From Candidatus Obscuribacter phosphatis (GTDB taxonomy: Bacteria > Cyanobacteriota > Vampirovibrionia > Obscuribacterales > Obscuribacteraceae), in assembly GCA_001899315.1 (NCBI GenBank), contig MOYA01000004.1, forward strand, positions 118,477 to 182,476: 64,000 bases of DNA, written 5' to 3'. The notes beneath the pieces are model-generated. The model ran no database searches, was not told the origin of the DNA, and saw only the letters and a list, made by a program, of their open reading frames with translations. Shown here one piece after another: positions 52,750 through 60,125 of this stretch; position 1 is the first letter of the stretch; each line of letters begins with the position of its first letter. A program made the translations under genes and the position numbers.

Positions 52750-53427
52750 GTGAATTTGCAAATCTTTTTTGTCGCTTTATTTTGGATGATCTGGTCTTCA
52801 CTTGTCGCTCCTGAAATAGGAATGGCTCATACTATCTTGAGACCTGAAGAAGTTGAGCTAGCGAGGCTTTTGGGGAATTCGTTTAGTCAAAGCTTAGATG
52901 TATCTGTTGAGCAAAATAGAAAGTATAGGGCAATTTTGCAAGCTAGACTAAATACTGGCTCTGGTCGTTTTGAGGACGTGAAGCTGTTTTTGCCCAGTGG
53001 TAACGCGCAAGTAGACTTGGACTTGCTGGATGCAGTGCTTTCTATGGATAAGGTTTCTGTGCCAAGTATTTTGAGGGGAAACGACTTTATTGATTTTGAG
53101 TTTATGATTGGAGGCAGCGCCAGCGGCGAGATTAGCGAAATTGCAAAGCGTTATCATAGAGAGTTTGTGCCACAAGCTGGTAGCTCTGCTTTTCACGCGA
53201 TTCCATTGTCAGTCTTACAAAAATATCCGACACTTTTCACATATCTGGAATTAACATCACCAGCTCATTTCAGAAGTATTGCCAATAAAAAGATCAGGAC
53301 CGAAGAAATAGCAAAATTGCGCGAACCGTGGTTGCGGTTTTTCGACTCTCATCCTTCGGCAAGTAAGCAACAGATTTTAGAACTTGAAAAAGAGCTCGAT
53401 TTACGATTTGCTTTGCTCAAGCATTGA
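52750..53427 (+). CDS. Secreted protein of unknown function
   Basis: The 225-residue protein starts at a GTG (or the TTG two codons later, which suits the AGAGG site better) with a signal peptide of about 26 residues (LFWMIWSSLVAPEIGMA). The mature domain is mixed alpha/beta; GRFEDVKLFLPSGNAQVDLDLLDAVLSM resembles the start of a TonB C-terminal-like fold, but this is a weak impression. It lies 48 bases after the hydrolase candidate, so the two may share a transcript. Confidence 0.6.
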   Translation: MNLQIFFVALFWMIWSSLVAPEIGMAHTILRPEEVELARLLGNSFSQSLDVSVEQNRKYRAILQARLNTGSGRFEDVKLFLPSGNAQVDLDLLDAVLSMDKVSVPSILRGNDFIDFEFMIGGSASGEISEIAKRYHREFVPQAGSSAFHAIPLSVLQKYPTLFTYLELTSPAHFRSIANKKIRTEEIAKLREPWLRFFDSHPSASKQQILELEKELDLRFALLKH

Positions 53428-53658
53428 TTGATCGAATCTATCAACCGGTCTTTGTGGCACAGCTTCAGCATTGTCATTTCAAACCTATCTCCAGAAATTC
53501 GCCGTGAGTGTATGTCTTTGTCCGTCAACCCAGTCTTTCTGGAAGCCTCTAGCCGTTAGCATAGTCGATGCTAAAGCTGTTTGTCGTCGATCAAGATCAA
53601 GCGTTTCGGCTGCGATGAGAAAAACTGCGGCTTCGATCCGGAGGATTTCAGCTACGGC

Positions 53659-54651
53659 TCAAGCGTTTCCGTTTAGTGCCATCTCTTCTTTCTCAGGGCT
53701 CAGCCCGGCGCCGAGTGCAACTGCATCTCTTGCTTTGTCCCATTCATTGACTGCTCTAATGGTATCGTCTAGCGGTCGCCACCTCAGCCCTGCTTGAGCC
53801 GCTTTCTCTGTAGAAACCATCATCATTGCTTGCAAGTCTGAGTTTTCCTGCAGCCAGAGCGGCATTTCCATCCATGGCTGTATGCCTGCCTTTTCCAGGC
53901 TTTCTTCGTTGACCCATTTTAGCTTCGGCTTCGCCGCGTTATCGTAAACGGTATTAGTGACGGTATCGAGAAAATCGCCCATGGTTAGTTTTTCGCCTGG
54001 TCCCACTGCATTGTAGATGCCGGTTTTATTGTTGTCTGCAAGATGCAATATGAATGCAGCAAGATCTCGTACATCGATAAACTGCACCACTCTCTCTCGG
54101 CTGCCCGGCGCTAGTATTGTCCCGCCCTGTCTCACTCTTCTTATCCAGTAGGTAAAGCGGTCGGTGGGGTCATGGGGTCCTACGATTAGCCCTGGTCTGA
54201 CTATAAGTGCTTTGTCTTGGTCTACAAGGTTGGTAAGGAAGCTTTCGCAGAGAGCCTTTTTTGTTGCGTAGTTAGGTTCTTCCGGCTGAATTGGTTGTTC
54301 TACAAGATCTGACTTCTCGTTTATCGCGACGCCACTCTTTGTTTGATAAACAGAAATAGTCGAGACGAAGATGTATCTCTCTGTTTTTTTCTTTAGAACT
54401 TCCACTGAAAGTGAAACGTCTTCCGCCTCATAACCACAGGTGTCGATAATGCAGTCATAATGCCCTTCCAGCTTCTTTAGGTCGTGCCTGTTCTTTCTGT
54501 CGCCGATAATTTCTTTGACAGTGCTATGTTTAAACAGAGTGGGATTTGTCAGCCCTCGGTGAAAAATAGTGACGATATGGCTGTTGAGAAGTGCTGCATC
54601 AACAAGGTGTCTGCCTAGAAATTTTGTGCCGCCAAGTATGAGGATGTTCAT
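53659..54651 (-). CDS. NAD-dependent epimerase/dehydratase (extended SDR)
   Basis: The 330-residue enzyme has the Rossmann start MNILILGGTKFLGRHLVDAA, the strand FVSTISVYQ and the active-site Tyr-x-x-x-Lys in NYATKKALCESF. GPHDPTDRFTYWIRRVRQGG and FIDVRDLAAFILHLAD follow, as in isoflavone reductase-like and CsbD-type epimerases of the extended SDR group. The substrate is not clear. The C-terminus is Asn/Gly/Glu-rich. After the TGA the same frame stays open for another 57 codons. Confidence 0.88.
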   Translation of the reverse strand: MNILILGGTKFLGRHLVDAALLNSHIVTIFHRGLTNPTLFKHSTVKEIIGDRKNRHDLKKLEGHYDCIIDTCGYEAEDVSLSVEVLKKKTERYIFVSTISVYQTKSGVAINEKSDLVEQPIQPEEPNYATKKALCESFLTNLVDQDKALIVRPGLIVGPHDPTDRFTYWIRRVRQGGTILAPGSRERVVQFIDVRDLAAFILHLADNNKTGIYNAVGPGEKLTMGDFLDTVTNTVYDNAAKPKLKWVNEESLEKAGIQPWMEMPLWLQENSDLQAMMMVSTEKAAQAGLRWRPLDDTIRAVNEWDKARDAVALGAGLSPEKEEMALNGNA

Positions 54652-54780
54652 TGAGGAAGTGACAGATTAGTTCGACTTTACGATTTTACCTCTTAAATGG
54701 TTATTCATATAGGTCGTCTTTGTATACTAGTGCGAGCTTTTGTGGCGAAAAGAGGCGATTCTATTTGAGGGAGATGTAGC

Positions 54781-55098
54781 GTGGGCTGGGAAGCAGAGAC
54801 GAACAAAGATGGCAAAATAACTCACTATCGCAATACTGAAACGGGGGAGATAGCTTCACCCTCTGAGTATGAGCGACTTGATCGAGTGAAGGATAAATCT
54901 GATTCGTTGCAAGAGTCGACGCAAACAAGAGAAGCAGTGCAAGTGCAAAATCAAGCTCGGGTGGTCTATACAGACCAAAAGAGTAAGGGGTTTATTGATG
55001 CTACTTCTGCCATAGTGTCCATGCCGACTCTGAGCATGATCTCGGTTATTGCGATGATAGTCTTCATCAGAGTAAAGAATAGTTTGGCAAAGAAATGA
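54781..55098 (+). CDS. Small C-terminally anchored protein of unknown function
   Basis: The 105-residue protein starts at a GTG after GAGGGAG. The N-terminal 70 residues are polar and charged (GWEAETNKDGKITHYRNTETGE looks WW-like, with a W and a TG-E turn). The C-terminus has one hydrophobic helix (SMPTLSMISVIAMIVFIRV) and a basic end, so it is probably tail-anchored. No family is recognised. Confidence 0.55.
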   Translation: MGWEAETNKDGKITHYRNTETGEIASPSEYERLDRVKDKSDSLQESTQTREAVQVQNQARVVYTDQKSKGFIDATSAIVSMPTLSMISVIAMIVFIRVKNSLAKK

Positions 55099-55239
55099 AT
55101 AGACATAATTGATATGAGAAATTCTCAAGCTGATGAACTTGGGACAGGTCAGGGTCAGTAAAAGCAATAGAACCCCTGATCACAAAGTGAACAGAGGTTC
55201 CATAGTTCTTCAATCGCTGTTCCTAAATCGCTTGCGGCT

Positions 55240-56430
55240 TTACGCCACTTTCGACTCTTTCTCCTGCGCTTCTTCCTTTTGCAAGATGCGGCTTGCTTCC
55301 ATTATTGATTTGTAGATTTCGCGCACTTTTTTGGCTATTTGCGGCATTGAACAATGTTTGACGACCATATCGAGAACATCTTGTTCGCGTTTGACGTCGC
55401 GAATGGGCAGCTTCAATTCGGCTTTCAGTTCACCGACTTCCATAGCTAAGAGCAAACGCTTTTCGAGAAGTGTGGCGATGGTGGCGTCCAGTCTGTCTAC
55501 TTCGTGGCGAATCGAATGCAGCTCTGAAGCCATGGCGTCGCGCAGGCTCAGTGATACGACCGCATCTCTTTTGGCGGCAGTGTTGGCTGCGACAGGCATT
55601 TTTCTGCCTACTGCTTCGGCGATGGGCACCAAGCTTTCGACAATTTCCAGCATGTGCTCAAGTGAAATAGCTTGTCTGGCGTCTGAAACCGATTTTTCCG
55701 GTTCGGGATGGCATTCGATCATGAGACCGTCGGCGCCGCAGGCGATTGCCGCACGAGCTAGATCTGCCACCATTTCACGCTTGCCGCAGGCATGGGAAGG
55801 GTCGACTATGATGGGCAGATGGGTCATCTGTCTAAGAGCTACTACGCCGCCAAGATCGAGAACATTTCGGGTGGCTGTGTCGTAACTTCTGATGCCGCGT
55901 TCGCACAAGATTACTTTGTTGTTGCCGCCGGCCATGATGTATTCGGCGGCCATGAGGAATTCATCTAGGGTGGCCGATAGACCGCGCTTGAGAATGACTG
56001 GTTTGTCTAGTTTGCCGATATGTTTGAGCAGCTCGAAGTTTTGCATGTTGCGGCTGCCTATTTGCAGAACGTCAGCTGTGTGAACGGCTATGTCGGCGTG
56101 TTTTTCAGACATGACTTCGGTGATCACCGGCATATTGTAGGTCTTTGATATTTCGCCCAAAATTGCCAGCCCTTCTTCGCCCATGCCCTGGAAGGCGTAT
56201 GGTGAGGTGCGCGGTTTGTAGACGCCGCCTCTGATGGCGTTTATGCCTTTATTATTGAGTGCTTTGGCGACTGTGTGCATTTGTTCAGACGATTCTACCG
56301 AGCAGGGTCCGCCTACAATCAATAGGGTTTTGCCGCCGCAGGTAACGCCTTCCGAGATTTTTACTTCGCTTCTTTGATTGGTCTCGGTAAGCTGAGCTTT
56401 CATCTGTTCATTAGTTTGTGCCTGAGCCAT
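55240..56430 (-). CDS. aroF: DAHP synthase fused to chorismate mutase
   Basis: The enzyme starts the shikimate pathway by joining phosphoenolpyruvate and erythrose-4-phosphate. Residues about 25-290 are a type I-beta DAHP synthase: VGGPCSVES, GGVYKPRTSPYAFQGMGEEGL, QIGSRNMQNFELLKHIGK, KRGLSATLDEFLMAAEYI, and the metal-binding VDPSHACGKR and ECHPEPEKSVSD. Residues about 310-380 are an AroQ-type chorismate mutase (IRHEVDRLDATIATLLEKRLLLAMEVGELK). Catalytic domain first and mutase last is the order known in Bacteroidetes such as Porphyromonas; Bacillus has the reverse. The ATG at 56430 follows AAGGAAAG. A leader-peptide attenuator lies upstream. Confidence 0.94.
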   Translation of the reverse strand: MAQAQTNEQMKAQLTETNQRSEVKISEGVTCGGKTLLIVGGPCSVESSEQMHTVAKALNNKGINAIRGGVYKPRTSPYAFQGMGEEGLAILGEISKTYNMPVITEVMSEKHADIAVHTADVLQIGSRNMQNFELLKHIGKLDKPVILKRGLSATLDEFLMAAEYIMAGGNNKVILCERGIRSYDTATRNVLDLGGVVALRQMTHLPIIVDPSHACGKREMVADLARAAIACGADGLMIECHPEPEKSVSDARQAISLEHMLEIVESLVPIAEAVGRKMPVAANTAAKRDAVVSLSLRDAMASELHSIRHEVDRLDATIATLLEKRLLLAMEVGELKAELKLPIRDVKREQDVLDMVVKHCSMPQIAKKVREIYKSIMEASRILQKEEAQEKESKVA

Positions 56431-56470
56431 TTTTTCTTTCCTTATAGTTTCGTTCAAATATTTTTTGTTC

Positions 56471-56505
56471 AAATAAAAAGACCGCTGCATTTACTGCAAG
56501 CGGTC
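56471..56505 (-). terminator. Attenuator terminator upstream of the DAHP synthase gene
   Basis: On the minus strand GACCGCTTGCA (56505-56495) pairs with TGCAGCGGTC (56489-56480), with one bulged base and a short loop, followed by TTTTTATTT. It lies before the gene, not after one, so it acts as an attenuator. Its 5' arm overlaps an alternative pairing with the end of the leader-peptide frame. Confidence 0.85.
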
Positions 56506-56550
56506 CGCCTCGGGAATTCAGCAACGTGAATCAATTCACCCCGGGCGAAC
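56503..56550 (-). promoter_or_regulatory. Antiterminator pairing between the leader end and the terminator arm
   Basis: GTTCGCCCGGG (56550-56540, codons 13-16 of the leader) can pair with CCCGAGGCGGAC (56514-56503) with one bulged A and one G-U wobble. This uses the first bases of the terminator's 5' arm, so the two structures exclude each other. A small hairpin GTGAATTGATTCAC sits inside the loop. When a ribosome finishes the leader it covers the first arm and the terminator forms. Confidence 0.7.
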
Positions 56551-56586
56551 CTCTGTAAACCAAAAATAAAAGCCGTAGTAGCGCAT
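56536..56586 (-). CDS. Aromatic leader peptide of the DAHP synthase attenuator
   Basis: The 16-residue frame reads MRYYGFYFWFTEVRPG and stops at TGA. Seven of 16 residues are aromatic (three Tyr, three Phe, one Trp), all within codons 3-10, followed by the two exclusive RNA pairings. GGA lies 7 bases before the ATG. This is the layout of trpL- and pheL-type leaders: a ribosome short of charged tRNA-Tyr, -Phe or -Trp stalls in the run and lets the antiterminator form, so transcription reaches the DAHP synthase gene. The start is 156 bases upstream of that gene. Confidence 0.8.
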   Translation of the reverse strand: MRYYGFYFWFTEVRPG

Positions 56587-56641
56587 TTATCTATCCAATA
56601 TGTTGTGCGGATTTGTAGTGCAAAAAATTTCTTTGTGAGGA

Positions 56642-56698
56642 GCAAGTTCATACACGATATTGGCAACGGCAAAATACGTCAACACATTTTGAACTTGC
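56642..56698 (-). promoter_or_regulatory. Promoter of the DAHP synthase leader inside a 9-bp inverted repeat
   Basis: On the minus strand TTGACG (56682-56677) and TATCGT (56659-56654) have a 17-base spacer and would start transcription about 60 bases before the leader ATG. GCAAGTTCA (56642-56650) and TGAACTTGC (56690-56698) are exact reverse complements flanking this promoter and may be an operator pair. Confidence 0.5.
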
Positions 56699-56927
56699 GT
56701 AAACAAGTATCTACGCCTCTTTTGCTGACCGACCGGACGGTTAACTTGGTTTATCTATATAGGCAATGAGCAGAACTCGTTCTCATTTTTTAGAGAATTC
56801 AATTACCGCGAGCAGGCATTTAATCCAAAACTACGTATTTACCCCACTGGGTTGCCCAGTAATTGTCACGTTGCAAACACACAATTGAGTCATAGCCAAC
56901 CGCAATTTTCTTTTACGAGTCATCTAT
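56699..56927. other. Divergent spacer before the 685-residue protein
   Basis: About 230 bases follow the leader promoter and must hold the rightward promoter. The stretch CTGACCGACCGGACGGTTAA (56724-56743) carries the imperfect palindrome CCGACCGGACGG. A second GC-poor stretch follows it (TTTATCTATATAG). No frame or terminator is seen. Confidence 0.3.
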
Positions 56928-58985
56928 ATGAATAAACAAACCGAGTCGATGAGCTGGACCGAAGCCAATGTGGTCAATCCTCTCTCAAACGTCGCCAGTG
57001 ATGCCTATAATGCGCTTTTTGTGAACACATTTGGTAGTGTCGCCAACAAAGCTTCCCAGGCAATTGCCGATAAAGATGTGGTGAAGCGTGCCGAGCATGC
57101 TGCTGTAGGAAAGAGTGAAGGCTTCAGCAAAGAAACCGTCACCCAAGCGGCTGTATCGGGCGTGGGCTTAGCCCTCGTTTATGTGGCATCTGGTCGTGCT
57201 GCTTCTGGGCTTATTCGTTCGGCAATGAGTATCACCGGTGCCGAGGCTAAGGTTGCCGCTGTAGCCGGAGCCGAGAACGCTGCTAAGTTTTCGCGCACTG
57301 TTATGAGCGACAAAACCGGTCAGATTAGCGGTGCTGTCGCTTATGACGGCTTGCGAGATGTGCGAAGTGGTGAAACCCGTATGGGTAACATGGCTGGTTC
57401 ACTCACCGCATTTGGTATCTATGAAAAGTTCAATCCCAAATTGGCTAATCTCAATTTTGGTGCCAAACTAGCTGGTTATGGCGTCTTGGGTGCTGGTGGC
57501 TCGGCTTCGGCTAAGCTAGTGTCTGACGGTGTCAGTGGGCATCTCTCTAGTGCGCAAGACATCGGCAACAGCATGCTGACCGGTGCTGCTCTCAATATGG
57601 CTTTGCCTGGTTTTCAAAGAGCGGCTGGTTTAGGGCTAAGTAAGTTGAACGACCGCATCGGCAGGGGTAATCCGGTTGAGCGCGATTTGCAGTTAAACGG
57701 TCTTGCCGGTAAGTCTGAAACTCTCGATGACCTGGCCGGTAAGGTGGCTTCGCTGCGGGTAAAAACCGGGCAAGAGACCACCAGTTTGCGCGGCAAAGAA
57801 GTGCATCTGCAAGGCAGCGGCAATGCTGCCGATCGTGCCCATGAGTTTGCCCATGAATGGTATTTGAAAAGCAGAAGAGGCGAGTTTGATAAAGTGGCGC
57901 AGACTTTGCGCAGCGGCGACGAAGTCAAAGCTTTTATGGAATATCGTCAGTTGAGACTGGGCGGTGAGACCTATGCACATCGTATGGAAGCACAGGTTGC
58001 TAAAGAAGTCGGCGACCCGAGAAAAGTCGAACTGAGCATGGAGCGTATTGCCGGCACTAAGACACCGGCCGGTGTCACATATGACGAGCAGTGGCGCCGC
58101 GACTTTGAGAGATTTAAGTCTACCGACGGCAAAGTGATTACAGAAGTTGATTTTCACACCGTGCCTAGCATTGCCGGGGTTGAGAGTATGCGTGAGCTAG
58201 CCTTGCGTGATCCTAAGGCTATGAAACAGGTGATGCGTGAAGAGTATTATCCTGGTCTCAAGAAAGCTTTTCCTGATAAGTCTGAGTATGAAAAGCTGAG
58301 CACATATTATGGCTATCTGACCGACCGCAACGGCACCTGGGATGCTGTTGCCTTGAGAGGCAGCGACGGCAAAGTGATCGGCGGCATTCAGTCGCAGGTG
58401 ATTCCAGTCGATGGCAAAGTAATCAAAAACGCCGTCTGGGGCGAGCATATTTGGCTGGCACCGGAAGCTCGCAGTTTCCCCAATTTTCGTGGATTGATGA
58501 CTGTTGCTGCCGAGAGATTTAGAGCCACCGGTTCGCAGGTTGCCTTTATGGAGTTCAACGACCGAGCCAAGATGTCTCTGCAAGAGATGATTCAAGACGC
58601 CAAAGGTGGTTTGAGCACTGAGGCTAGAGAAGTAATTTGGGGACGTTTCGCCAATAAGGGTCTCAATATTGCCCACTTCAAAGACGGTAAGATTGCTCCT
58701 TATGCCCAGCCTGGAATGGATGGACAGGCGCCGGTCAACTATTTGACTTTGGCTATGATATCGTTGCGCGACGGCAAAAATTTAGCCGGCACAAAATTGC
58801 CTACCGAAGATTATTTGAAGCTATTGCGCAATGCCCACGGCACCCTGGTAGACGTGCACACCGACCCGACAGTGCTTGCTTACACCAAAGAGTTGCAAGA
58901 TCGCATCGCCCGCGGTGACAAGACTATGACTTTCGCTAGGCTGTCCGACACTACTGTGGGCAGAATTGTCGGCCGTCAGTTTTAA
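56928..58985 (+). CDS. 685-residue protein with hydrophobic Ala/Gly N-terminus and GNAT-like C-terminus
   Basis: Residues 1-250 are Ala/Gly/Ser-rich with several weakly hydrophobic helices (AAVSGVGLALVYVASGRAASGLI; LAGYGVLGAGGSASAKLV), like proteins that coat or insert in membranes or cages. The middle (about 280-400) is charged, with RAHEFAHEWYLKSRRGEFDKV. The C-terminal third resembles a GNAT acyltransferase: GKVIGGIQSQVIP, then GEHIWLAPEARSFPNFRGLMTVAAERFRATGSQVAFMEFND, a pattern of strand, acyl-CoA loop and helix. No whole-protein family is known to me. Next to it, convergent, lies another protein of unknown function. Confidence 0.75.
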   Translation: MNKQTESMSWTEANVVNPLSNVASDAYNALFVNTFGSVANKASQAIADKDVVKRAEHAAVGKSEGFSKETVTQAAVSGVGLALVYVASGRAASGLIRSAMSITGAEAKVAAVAGAENAAKFSRTVMSDKTGQISGAVAYDGLRDVRSGETRMGNMAGSLTAFGIYEKFNPKLANLNFGAKLAGYGVLGAGGSASAKLVSDGVSGHLSSAQDIGNSMLTGAALNMALPGFQRAAGLGLSKLNDRIGRGNPVERDLQLNGLAGKSETLDDLAGKVASLRVKTGQETTSLRGKEVHLQGSGNAADRAHEFAHEWYLKSRRGEFDKVAQTLRSGDEVKAFMEYRQLRLGGETYAHRMEAQVAKEVGDPRKVELSMERIAGTKTPAGVTYDEQWRRDFERFKSTDGKVITEVDFHTVPSIAGVESMRELALRDPKAMKQVMREEYYPGLKKAFPDKSEYEKLSTYYGYLTDRNGTWDAVALRGSDGKVIGGIQSQVIPVDGKVIKNAVWGEHIWLAPEARSFPNFRGLMTVAAERFRATGSQVAFMEFNDRAKMSLQEMIQDAKGGLSTEAREVIWGRFANKGLNIAHFKDGKIAPYAQPGMDGQAPVNYLTLAMISLRDGKNLAGTKLPTEDYLKLLRNAHGTLVDVHTDPTVLAYTKELQDRIARGDKTMTFARLSDTTVGRIVGRQF

Positions 58986-58993
58986 ATGCAGGC

Positions 58994-59686
58994 TTATCGT
59001 CCCTTTTGGGCATCCAGATAAGGTTTCATAACTGTGGCATAGGCATTTTCAGCTGCGGTTTTGCCGCCGCCCTCTTTGAACTTATCAAAAGAGGTGTTGC
59101 CATTTTCCCTAATGGTCACTTTATCGGTGCCGCTGTATTTCATCATTTGTCGGTCGGTACCGCCCTGCAGGGTGAGCTCGGCGTGCATGGTCGCACCTTT
59201 TTCTGTGGGATGCGGATACTCGCGAGAGACTATGAGGGAAGGTGACCTATCGCCTTGATAAACACCCATTGATCTGTAGTCTAAGTTTATGCCGTACTTG
59301 TCGAGTTCTTTGTTGAGTCTGTGAAAAGTTTCGTCGGCAACTTTAACCTGTGAGCTCTTGTGAAAGGCTTCTGGGTTGGTTTTGTCGTTGGCGCGTGGAG
59401 CAATACGATTAAAGAAGTCGCCTAAAGCCTCTAGGTTGCCGGTTTTTACAGCTGTCTCAAGCTGGCGAACATTGCTGTTTACCTGGTCGTTCTCTTGGGG
59501 CGTCAGTTTTGGTCGCATTGCTTCCAACTTTTGAGCCTGTGTTTCACAAGGCACTTTGTTTAGATCGGCGGGAGCGCCCAAGCCGATGGCATCCCAAAAT
59601 TTGTCGACCAGATTTTGTTCTGAATCTTTCTTTGCTTCAGCCTGTTCAATATGCTGTTGCGAGCCGCAGATTGGTTTGTCAGCCAT
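58994..59686 (-). CDS. Polar protein of unknown function
   Basis: The 230-residue protein is soluble and acidic to neutral, with no signal peptide. A helical N-terminal half (EQAEAKKDSEQNLVDKFWDAIGLG; NSNVRQLETAVKTGNLEALGDFFNRIAP) precedes a beta-rich part (ATMHAELTLQGGTDRQMMKY). The last residues are YLDAQKGR. A Cys pair (PICGSQ, VPCETQ) is N-terminal. No family is recognised. It ends 8 bases from the convergent 685-residue protein gene. Confidence 0.65.
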   Translation of the reverse strand: MADKPICGSQQHIEQAEAKKDSEQNLVDKFWDAIGLGAPADLNKVPCETQAQKLEAMRPKLTPQENDQVNSNVRQLETAVKTGNLEALGDFFNRIAPRANDKTNPEAFHKSSQVKVADETFHRLNKELDKYGINLDYRSMGVYQGDRSPSLIVSREYPHPTEKGATMHAELTLQGGTDRQMMKYSGTDKVTIRENGNTSFDKFKEGGGKTAAENAYATVMKPYLDAQKGR

Positions 59687-60125
59687 AAGAGTCTCCAGTG
59701 CCTTGCGGCATAGATATACAGATAGACCATTGCTATATACCCGCTTCCGCTGAGCAAGAATCTCATGACAACCGGGTGCTGCCTTTGGTTCTTTGGGTAA
59801 ATTTGGCGGGTATTGCTCAAGCTGGTTGCAATCAGCTCAAAAGCTTAAATAGCAAGGGTTTTGCGCTGTTGTCAGGGGTTGGTGGTTGCATGTTGGCCGG
59901 GCTTCGCTAGATCTGTACGTGATCTCATGACTAGTTATAAAGCAAGACTAATTAGAAGCTCATTGAACACTAATAATAGAAAGCCATAGTATTCAGCCCG
60001 CATCTCAATACCGTTTTCTTTTTTTATTTCAAGCTACTCAAGCAATTTCAAGACCAGTGACCAAGCCCGTCTGGAACCTTCGTTTGGAAGGTTCTGAGGC
60101 TCAAACCATGGTTGAGGTAACCCCT
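59687..60125. other. Region before the CocE-type hydrolase with a 5' hairpin
   Basis: The 439-base gap contains a plus-strand frame (59698-59910) with a hydrophobic tail but no start signal. GAACCTTC (60074-60081) pairs with GAAGGTTC (60087-60094) around a five-base loop, just upstream of the hydrolase ribosome-binding site, and may be a 5'-UTR structure. Confidence 0.35.

Noticed and set aside
59698-59910. 70-codon plus-strand frame before the CocE-type gene
   Set aside because: No start signal and no domain; the hydrophobic end alone does not support it.
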